Shown: one piece after another, positions 1 through 5,373 of the stretch | Numbering within the stretch: the first letter of the stretch is position 1 | How the letters are laid out: each line of letters starts with the position of its first letter | NCBI GenBank assembly: GCA_021817755.1 | Contig: JAKAGC010000345.1 | Span: forward strand, 1 to 5,373 | DNA length: 5,373 nucleotides | Direction: 5' to 3' | Source of the DNA: Acidobacteriota bacterium | GTDB lineage: Bacteria; Acidobacteriota; Aminicenantia; UBA2199 | Program-made: the position numbers and the translations under genes | Notes under the pieces: generated by a model | What the model was told of the DNA's origin: nothing | Databases searched by the model: none | The model's input: only the letters and a program-made list of their open reading frames with translations

Positions 1-1
1 T

Positions 2-241
2 AATAGAGTAATTGCTAATTTTCAGATTAAAATCTATGTTTACCGGGATTATAAAAAAATAGAAGAAAAAGATTTTACGCGTGATATTGGGGGTAACAAA
101 CAAGATTTCCTGGATAAGAAGAAATTGAGTTTTGTGATACCTTATCATTTTGCTTCGAGAGGGAAGTATTTCTTCGATATTATCGTAAAAGATATAAATT
201 CGGGTTCTTCCTGGCGTAATACACTAACACATAAGTATTGA
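2..241 (+). CDS. C-terminal end of an unrecognised protein (5'-truncated)
   Basis: An open frame enters from the left edge and runs 79 codons to a TGA at 239-241. The tail reads as alternating hydrophobic and charged residues, for example 'FQIKIYVYRDYKK' and 'GKYFFDIIVKDINSGSSWRN', which looks like a beta-sandwich domain. In Acidobacteriota a similar 'G-Y-x-hydrophobic-x-V-x-D-x-x-S/T-G' pattern occurs near the C-terminus of secreted VWA-related and GWxTD-type proteins. That resemblance is weak and no function is assigned. Coding is supported by the uninterrupted frame in AT-rich DNA, balanced amino-acid composition and the shared orientation with the next gene. The start and any N-terminal domains lie outside the window. 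Confidence 0.7.
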   Translation, partial: NRVIANFQIKIYVYRDYKKIEEKDFTRDIGGNKQDFLDKKKLSFVIPYHFASRGKYFFDIIVKDINSGSSWRNTLTHKY

Positions 242-280
242 CTGAAAGCAATCGTCCGGATACCAGTTATTGGATTAAAT

Positions 281-300
281 ATTCAAAATTTTGGATTTTT
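281..300 (+). terminator. Weak AT-rich hairpin followed by a T-run
   Basis: Positions 281-296 form a near-perfect palindrome (ATTCAA, AATT, TTGGAT, with one G-U pair), followed directly by T at 296-300. It lies 39 bases after the stop of the upstream gene. Position and U-tract fit an intrinsic terminator, but the stem has only one G-C pair and would be unstable. In AT-rich intergenic DNA such structures arise by chance, so this is only a candidate. Confidence 0.25.
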
Positions 301-332
301 ACACAGAGGTTTTTTTAAAAGCCTTTGAATAC

Positions 333-361
333 TTGACTTTTTTTACTGGAATTGATATTGC
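333..361 (+). promoter_or_regulatory. Weak candidate promoter of the receptor gene
   Basis: TTGACT at 333-338 matches five of six bases of the sigma-70 -35 consensus. Seventeen bases downstream, TATTGC at 356-361 is a poor -10 match. A second -35-like hexamer, TTGATA, lies at 352-357 with TATGAA at 372-377, but the spacing there is only 14. The 178-base gap and the strong Shine-Dalgarno sequence suggest the receptor has its own promoter, but the sequence does not settle where it is. Confidence 0.25.
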
Positions 362-408
362 TTATCTTTTGTATGAAATAGATCGATTTTATTATTAGAC
401 ATCAAATT

Positions 409-414
409 AGGAGG
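409..414 (+). promoter_or_regulatory. Shine-Dalgarno sequence of the receptor gene
   Basis: AGGAGG at 409-414 is a full match to the anti-Shine-Dalgarno core and lies five bases before the ATG at 420. It fixes the start codon, because the next in-frame ATG (444) would cut into the signal peptide. The repair gene at 3223 has no such site. Confidence 0.85.
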
Positions 415-419
415 TTTGC

Positions 420-3098
420 ATGAAAATTAATAAACCATGCTCAATGGTTTTATTCATGGCTGTTTTTATTGCTTTTACCTTCCTGGTGTTTCCTCAATCG
501 AAAGAAACGGGAGCACTACAGGGTACAATTACCTTAGAAGATGGGAATGCTGTACCTGGGGTATTGGTAACTATTACTTCAGAAACGGTAGTTGGAGCAA
601 AGAAAACGACTATTACTTCACCGTCAGGAGAGTACCGCCTGGTTGGATTACAACCGGGAACTTATACGGTTACGGCTTCTTTGGAGGGCTTTGCGACTGC
701 GAAAGAAACGGGTATAAAAATTCATATCGGAAAAATTTTTATTGTGGATATGGTGTTGAAGCAGGGTAAAATCGAAGAAGAAGTGGTTGTAATGGGAAAA
801 TCAGCTCTTGTGGATGTAAAAACTTCGACTACAGCGACTGTGGAAATGCCTATCGAATATCTTCAAAATGTTCCTAATGCACAATTTACGACGGATGCTG
901 TTAATCTAGCTCCTGGTGTTACAAATGATGTGGCATATGGAGCAGCACAGGGAACGGGTATTCTTTATCAGATAGACGGCGTGGATGTGAAAGACCCTGC
1001 GGGTGGAACGGCATGGGTATTCCTGGATTATAACGTAGTAGAAGAAGTATCTGTTAGTGGTATCGGGGCACCTGCGGAATACGGCGGTTTTACGGGTGTT
1101 GTGTTTAATACGGTTACGAAATCGGGTGGGAATCAGTTTAAAGTCTATTCGGAAGCGATGTACCAGGGTAAGAAATGGAATAGTAAAAATACGGATGAAC
1201 CGGATTTAACTCCACGAAAATCGAGTTTAAAAACATTGCACCTGGACGTTGGTGGTCCGATTATTAAGGATAAACTGTCTTTCTTCCTTTCTGGCTTACT
1301 ATATAGAAGTGAGGTGGATGTACTGGGTCAGAGTTATGGTGTGGATTATAAACAACCGAAGGGATTTCTTAATTTTTCCTGGCAGCCGACTTCGAAGACT
1401 CGCGTTAACACCTTTATCGAGTATGATAGCTATGATGGAACAGGACGTGGTGGAGATGCGGCAACATCGGAAGAAGCAACGGTGAACCAGAAATCACCTG
1501 AAGCGGTTTTCAATTTAAGTCTACAGCATCTATTCTCGGATTATACATTCATGGAAGCAAAATTTGCATATTTCGACGGATACTATGCATTGAATCCTGT
1601 ACATGGAAAAGATGTCTCGGGTCATATCGATCAAGGAACAGGCGAATTTACGGGTAATTCTTATTATTATTACCGGGGAGATCGCAAGAGGCTTCAAGCA
1701 AATATCTCTGTATCACACCATGCAGATGATTTCATCAAGGGTAGTCATGATTTTAAATTCGGAGTTGATACGGCGTTTGTTTCACAGGGAGATCAGTATG
1801 GATACAGTGGTGGTGCTTATTACCTGGATTATTATGGAGATAACTACCTTAAGGTGGGATATGAAGGTTACGATATAAAAGGAAAATTGAATAATTATTC
1901 TTTTTATGCACAGGATTCCTGGTCAATTGGAAAACGCTTAACGATTAACCCGGGTGTTCGTATCGATTTGTCCCGTGGAACATTGGATGGGGTTTCGGGA
2001 ACTGTTTACAAACCGAAAACCAGTATAGCTCCACGTATCGGTTTTACCTTCGATATTTTTGGAGATCATACGACTGCCTTTAAAGCGCATTGGGGCTATT
2101 ATTATGAATCTCCTTATTTTTATTCTTTTTCAAAGCTATCAAAGAATAAAGGAGCTCGGTATGTTGAGGTCTACAATGCTGAAACGGGTCAATTTGAATT
2201 GGATCCCGATAGTTATGTTCCGGGTGGTACAACTCTATATTCGATGGATGAAAACCTGAAACAAGCATATATGGAGCAATTGACTTTCGGTCTTGAACGT
2301 CAAGTGATTAAAGATTTATCAATCGGCATTACATATATATCGAGGAAAAACCATAACCAGATTGCTCCGGTGGATGTGGGTGGTGTTTATGAAAAAGTGG
2401 CATGGTATGATGATTATACTCAACAGTACTTAGATGTTTGGACACAGGTAAACCCGAGATCGGAAAGCCGATTCCTGATAACGAATCCGAAAAAAGGATT
2501 AACTCCATGGTTGACTTTTGACCCCTATAGAAAATATTCTGGGATCGAAGTATTGTTGAATAAGCGCTTCTCGAATAATTGGCAATTGATGGTTTCATAT
2601 GTTTATAGTAAATCGACAGGGAATTTTGACAATACCCAGAGTAATGGCGCGGGATTTACAAGTATTCTTGAAAATCCCAACGGTACTGTTTTTAATGATG
2701 GAAAGTTAACGAATGATCCGACTCATATGCTTAAAATTCAGGGTTCAGTAATTTTACCATTGGCTATTAATTTGAATATGAATTTCCAGATCATTACGGG
2801 TGATACTTATACACTTTCTGCTTGGTTGCCTTTCGATGTGGATCCGAATGTGAGTGAAGTTAATATAAAACCAAGGGGTTCGGACCGTTATCCGACGACT
2901 CATATATTGGATTTAAGACTTGAAAAAACATTCACTTTTAATAAATTGAAAGTGGGACTATTGCTGGATATATTTAACCTTTTTAACGAAGGGAAAATTA
3001 CCTTCATGGATACGACGACATCCTCGGGAAGTTTTGGTACGACATTATCTTTGACGACTCCGAGGGCGTTTAGAGCGGGATTACGTTTCTGGCTTTAA
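420..3098 (+). CDS. TonB-dependent outer-membrane receptor with N-terminal carboxypeptidase-regulatory-like domain (Oar-like)
   Basis: This complete 892-residue protein is predicted to be an outer-membrane beta-barrel that imports a ligand using TonB-ExbBD energy. Residues 1-27 form a signal peptide (Lys2 and Lys5, then a hydrophobic run to about 24), though no clear A-x-A cleavage site is visible. Residues about 32-115 are a carboxypeptidase-regulatory-like beta domain, with 'GTITLEDGNAVPGVLVTI' and 'SPSGEYRLVGLQPGTYTV'. Residues 118-125 (EEEVVVMG) resemble a TonB box. The plug spans about 130-235 and includes 'YQIDGVDVKDP' and 'FNTVTKSGGNQF'. The rest is barrel with alternating strands and aromatic loops, ending in the strand 'AFRAGLRFWL'. 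The Oar-type family is common in Acidobacteriota and often sized 850-1100 residues. No SusD-like lipoprotein gene adjoins it, so a SusCD glycan system is not supported. The substrate is unknown; the family call is firm. Confidence 0.93.
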   Translation: MKINKPCSMVLFMAVFIAFTFLVFPQSKETGALQGTITLEDGNAVPGVLVTITSETVVGAKKTTITSPSGEYRLVGLQPGTYTVTASLEGFATAKETGIKIHIGKIFIVDMVLKQGKIEEEVVVMGKSALVDVKTSTTATVEMPIEYLQNVPNAQFTTDAVNLAPGVTNDVAYGAAQGTGILYQIDGVDVKDPAGGTAWVFLDYNVVEEVSVSGIGAPAEYGGFTGVVFNTVTKSGGNQFKVYSEAMYQGKKWNSKNTDEPDLTPRKSSLKTLHLDVGGPIIKDKLSFFLSGLLYRSEVDVLGQSYGVDYKQPKGFLNFSWQPTSKTRVNTFIEYDSYDGTGRGGDAATSEEATVNQKSPEAVFNLSLQHLFSDYTFMEAKFAYFDGYYALNPVHGKDVSGHIDQGTGEFTGNSYYYYRGDRKRLQANISVSHHADDFIKGSHDFKFGVDTAFVSQGDQYGYSGGAYYLDYYGDNYLKVGYEGYDIKGKLNNYSFYAQDSWSIGKRLTINPGVRIDLSRGTLDGVSGTVYKPKTSIAPRIGFTFDIFGDHTTAFKAHWGYYYESPYFYSFSKLSKNKGARYVEVYNAETGQFELDPDSYVPGGTTLYSMDENLKQAYMEQLTFGLERQVIKDLSIGITYISRKNHNQIAPVDVGGVYEKVAWYDDYTQQYLDVWTQVNPRSESRFLITNPKKGLTPWLTFDPYRKYSGIEVLLNKRFSNNWQLMVSYVYSKSTGNFDNTQSNGAGFTSILENPNGTVFNDGKLTNDPTHMLKIQGSVILPLAINLNMNFQIITGDTYTLSAWLPFDVDPNVSEVNIKPRGSDRYPTTHILDLRLEKTFTFNKLKVGLLLDIFNLFNEGKITFMDTTTSSGSFGTTLSLTTPRAFRAGLRFWL

Positions 3099-3114
3099 TT
3101 TAATAATTTTTCAT

Positions 3115-3167
3115 CCGGAAACCGGAACAGTAAAGATATAATTTTTCTTATGGAGTCCGGTTTCCGG
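3115..3167 (+). repeat. Perfect 12-base inverted repeat after the receptor gene, possible terminator
   Basis: The left arm CCGGAAACCGGA (3115-3126) is the exact reverse complement of the right arm TCCGGTTTCCGG (3156-3167), with a 29-base loop between them. A U-G pair (3114 with 3168) could extend the stem. It starts 16 bases after the receptor stop, where a terminator or a 3'-end stabilising stem-loop would be expected. The T-run (3182-3188) begins 14 bases beyond the stem instead of directly after it, and the loop is long, so this is not a textbook intrinsic terminator. Each arm is itself a small palindrome (CCGG, three bases, CCGG), so it could also fold as two short hairpins. Confidence 0.8.
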
Positions 3168-3206
3168 GATTTCTCCGATAATTTTTTTCCTTTTAGGGGT
3201 GTATGA

Positions 3207-3215
3207 TGTTATAAT
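3207..3215 (+). promoter_or_regulatory. Extended -10 promoter of the repair gene, predicted leaderless
   Basis: TGTTATAAT at 3207-3215 is a perfect TGn-TATAAT extended -10 element. The hexamer ends seven bases before the ATG at 3223, so the usual +1 position falls on, or one base before, the A of that ATG. The -35 position (3187-3192, TTCCTT) is poor, which an extended -10 can tolerate. The absence of a Shine-Dalgarno sequence at a workable distance from 3223 fits a leaderless transcript. The element is seen directly; its use is inferred. Confidence 0.5.
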
Positions 3216-3222
3216 TATACAC

Positions 3223-5373
3223 ATGAAATTTATAGCAGATTTTCATATACATTCGCATTATTCTATTGCTACAAGTAAAGACCTTACGCCTGGTTTTCTG
3301 GATTATTGGGCGCGGTTAAAAGGTATTACGGTTGTTGGAACGGGTGATTTTACGCATGGGGGATGGACAGAGGAATTAAAAGAGAATCTTGAACCTGCGG
3401 AACCGGGATTATTTAAACTTAAGCGGTCCGTGTTAAAAGAAAATCTTTCTCGAACTTCTTTTTTACCTGGGAGGGACGTTCGATTTATTTTATCGGCTGA
3501 AATAAGTAATATATATAAGAAGAATGGAAGGGTACGGAAAGTTCATAATGTGATTCTGGCACCGGATTTTGAGACGGTGGAAAAGATTCAACGTAAATTG
3601 ACGGGAATGGGGGGTAACCTAACATCGGACGGACGTCCTATACTGGGTATGGATTCACGGGATTTATTGGAGGTTGCTCTGGAAGCGTCACAGGATATAT
3701 TTTTTATTCCGGCTCATATCTGGACTCCGTGGTTCTCGATTCTGGGGTCAAAATCGGGATTTGATTCGGTTAAGGAGGCTTTCGAAGATTTATCATCTCA
3801 TATCTACGCGGTTGAAACGGGATTATCTACTGATCCGGCAATGAACTGGATGTGTAGCTTCCTGGATAATTACACTTTAATTTCAAATTCTGATGCGCAT
3901 TCGCCGGAGAAATTGGGGCGAAATGCGAATCGCTTTAATACATCACTAAGCTATAAGGATATTGTGGATGCACTGAAAAAGGGTAATCCATTGGAATTTC
4001 TGGGGAGTATAGACCTTTTCCCTCAAGAGGGAAAATATCATTATGATGGTCACCGGAAATGCGGTATATGCTGGAACCCTCTAGAAACGTTACAGCATAA
4101 TGGAATCTGTACTGTATGTGGTAAAAAGGTAACTGTGGGGGTAATGAATCGTATTGTGCAGCTTTCGGACCGTGAGGATATTATGGAGCGAAAAAATAGA
4201 CACTCTTTTTCTTCTATCATTCCTTTAAAAGAGATACTCTCGGAACTAACAGGGGTAGGAGGGGGTTCGGGAAAGGTGGAACAGCTTTATATGAGCATAA
4301 TAAAAAGGGGGATACCTGAACTTGAATTATTGCTTGATACGGAGGAAAAGGAAATTGGTGAGATTGGAGGGGATGAATTGGCAGAAGCTATTATCCGAAT
4401 GCGAAAACGAGAAGTTTATATCAAAGAGGGTTATGATGGTGAATTCGGGGTAATTAAAGTGTTTGATGAGAAAGAAATGAGGGGAATGAAGAGAGAGAAA
4501 TCATTATTCAAAGATATTGAACAAACTGGATTTGATCGAGTGGTACGTCCTGAGAGGAAGATGATCGATTTCGATTTGGAAGAATTCCGCCGAATAAGTA
4601 TTGAAAAATCTTTGGTTGTGAACAATGAGGAAATGGAGAGGAGTAGTAAGCAGGATGAATTTGAAGGACTTAATGTTGAACAATACCGCGCAGTTAAACA
4701 TTTTAAGGGGCCGAGCCTGGTTATTGCGGGACCGGGAACGGGAAAAACCCGCGTTTTAACTTACCGTATAATGAATTTGATTAGGGAATATGGGGTGATA
4801 GGGTCCGAAATACTTGGTATTACGTTTACGAATAAAGCGGCAGGGGAGATTCGAGAACGGTTGAATTCTCTATTTGAGGAGAATAATTTGGAATTTGAGG
4901 ATAGGGTCCATGTAATGACATTCCATGCTCTGGGCTACTTAATACTTGAGGAAAAGTGGAGAAAGGAAGGGAAATCTTTTCTGATTTTGGATGGAGAGGA
5001 TAAAGAAAAGGTAATTGGGCATATAGGGAATGTATCAAAAGCGAAAGGGGCTTCTCTTGCAAATTCTATTGAAAAAGAAAAACAACTATTAAAATGTGCT
5101 GAAGAAGTAGAGGATAAAGAATTGGGGGATATATACAGGAAATATGAGAATTTCCTGGAAAGTGAGGGAATGGTAGACCTAGATGATCTGTTATATAAAA
5201 CGGTAAGATACCTGAAACAGGAGAGAGACGTCTTGGAGTATTACAGGAATAAATTTAAATGGATATTAATAGATGAATACCAGGATATTAATTATGCACA
5301 ATATATGCTGATTCGATTATTAATGAGTGAAGAGAATTCGAATATCTGTGCGATTGGAGATCCGGATCAGGCT
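3223..5373 (+). CDS. Endonuclease Q-type PHP nuclease fused to a UvrD/Rep helicase (3'-truncated)
   Basis: An uninterrupted frame of 717 codons runs off the right edge. Residues 1-260 are a PHP metal-dependent nuclease domain: 'DFHIHS' (His8, His10), 'GTGDFTH' (Asp42, His45), Glu93, His108, 'PAHIWTPW' (His165) and 'SNSDAHSPEKLGRN' (Asp224, His226). A zinc ribbon follows with Cys280, Cys283, Cys296 and Cys299. A helical region ends in 'KEGYDGEFGVIKVF' at about 414, where free-standing endonuclease Q proteins roughly end. That family nicks DNA 5' of deaminated bases and abasic sites. A charged linker (415-480) leads to a superfamily 1 helicase: Q-motif 'LNVEQ' (483-487), Walker A AGPGTGKT (502-509), motif Ia 'ITFTNKAA', motif Ib 'TFHALGY', 'VDLDDLL', Walker B DEYQD (684-688) and motif III start 'GDPDQ'. 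The remaining helicase motifs lie outside the window. ATG 3223 is chosen because it puts 'DFHIHS' at the usual N-terminal distance. An in-frame GTG at 3199 is possible but lies upstream of the likely transcription start. Confidence 0.92.
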   Translation, partial: MKFIADFHIHSHYSIATSKDLTPGFLDYWARLKGITVVGTGDFTHGGWTEELKENLEPAEPGLFKLKRSVLKENLSRTSFLPGRDVRFILSAEISNIYKKNGRVRKVHNVILAPDFETVEKIQRKLTGMGGNLTSDGRPILGMDSRDLLEVALEASQDIFFIPAHIWTPWFSILGSKSGFDSVKEAFEDLSSHIYAVETGLSTDPAMNWMCSFLDNYTLISNSDAHSPEKLGRNANRFNTSLSYKDIVDALKKGNPLEFLGSIDLFPQEGKYHYDGHRKCGICWNPLETLQHNGICTVCGKKVTVGVMNRIVQLSDREDIMERKNRHSFSSIIPLKEILSELTGVGGGSGKVEQLYMSIIKRGIPELELLLDTEEKEIGEIGGDELAEAIIRMRKREVYIKEGYDGEFGVIKVFDEKEMRGMKREKSLFKDIEQTGFDRVVRPERKMIDFDLEEFRRISIEKSLVVNNEEMERSSKQDEFEGLNVEQYRAVKHFKGPSLVIAGPGTGKTRVLTYRIMNLIREYGVIGSEILGITFTNKAAGEIRERLNSLFEENNLEFEDRVHVMTFHALGYLILEEKWRKEGKSFLILDGEDKEKVIGHIGNVSKAKGASLANSIEKEKQLLKCAEEVEDKELGDIYRKYENFLESEGMVDLDDLLYKTVRYLKQERDVLEYYRNKFKWILIDEYQDINYAQYMLIRLLMSEENSNICAIGDPDQA

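Noticed and set aside
307..344. Hairpin AGGTTTT/AAAAGCCT with a T-run further downstream.
   Set aside because: The stem is mostly A-U with a G-U pair, only three T follow directly, and the later T-run sits in the candidate promoter region.
437..2598. Short alternative-frame open stretches inside the receptor gene on both strands.
   Set aside because: They overlap a well-supported 892-codon gene and give low-complexity or biased peptides.
3195..3214. AGGGG at 3195-3199 followed by ATG ATG TTA TAA, a three-codon leader reading frame.
   Set aside because: The frame is too short to be meaningful, the spacing is only three bases, and it lies upstream of the likely transcription start, so it is probably chance.
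3199..3222. In-frame GTG at 3199 as an earlier start of the repair protein.
   Set aside because: It would overlap its own Shine-Dalgarno-like AGGGG, would add eight residues ahead of the usual 'DFHIHS' N-terminus, and is upstream of the extended -10 start point.
4633..4635. Internal ATG (Met471) that could start a separate helicase.
   Set aside because: No stop separates it from the nuclease, and the upstream GAGG is too close to act as a ribosome binding site. A single fused chain is simpler.
4431..5062. Several minus-strand open frames of 64-78 codons within the fusion gene.
   Set aside because: They lie antisense to a clearly coding frame with conserved helicase motifs, and show no recognisable domains.

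Overview
The window is AT-rich bacterial DNA with all its genes on the + strand. It reads like a Candidatus Aminicenantes or other Acidobacteriota genome. The main reason is the outer-membrane receptor at 420-3098: it has an N-terminal carboxypeptidase-regulatory-like domain, a plug carrying the stretches 'DGVDVKDPAGGTAWVFLDYN' and 'GAPAEYGGFTGVVFNTVTKS', and no SusD partner gene beside it. I remember this receptor style from Aminicenantes genomes. The assignment rests on memory of the family, not on a search.

Layout. Positions 2-241 hold the last 79 codons of an unrecognised gene. A 178-base gap follows, with a weak hairpin plus T-run, a weak candidate promoter and a strong Shine-Dalgarno sequence. 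Positions 420-3098 encode a complete 892-residue TonB-dependent receptor of the Oar-like type. The 124-base gap after it contains a perfect 12-base inverted repeat, then a perfect extended -10 promoter element placed so that transcription would begin at, or one base before, the next ATG. From 3223 to the window end runs an uninterrupted reading frame of 717 codons. It encodes an endonuclease Q-type PHP nuclease with a four-cysteine zinc ribbon, joined through a charged linker to a UvrD/Rep superfamily 1 helicase. The window cuts it off at helicase motif III.

How the genes relate. Receptor and repair protein look like separate transcription units and have no obvious shared pathway. The receptor would import an unknown substrate across the outer membrane using TonB energy. 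The fusion protein would act on DNA: endonuclease Q enzymes nick 5' of deaminated bases, and an attached helicase could unwind from that nick. The fusion and its predicted leaderless start are the most interesting parts of the window. No RNA genes, CRISPR arrays or mobile elements were seen.
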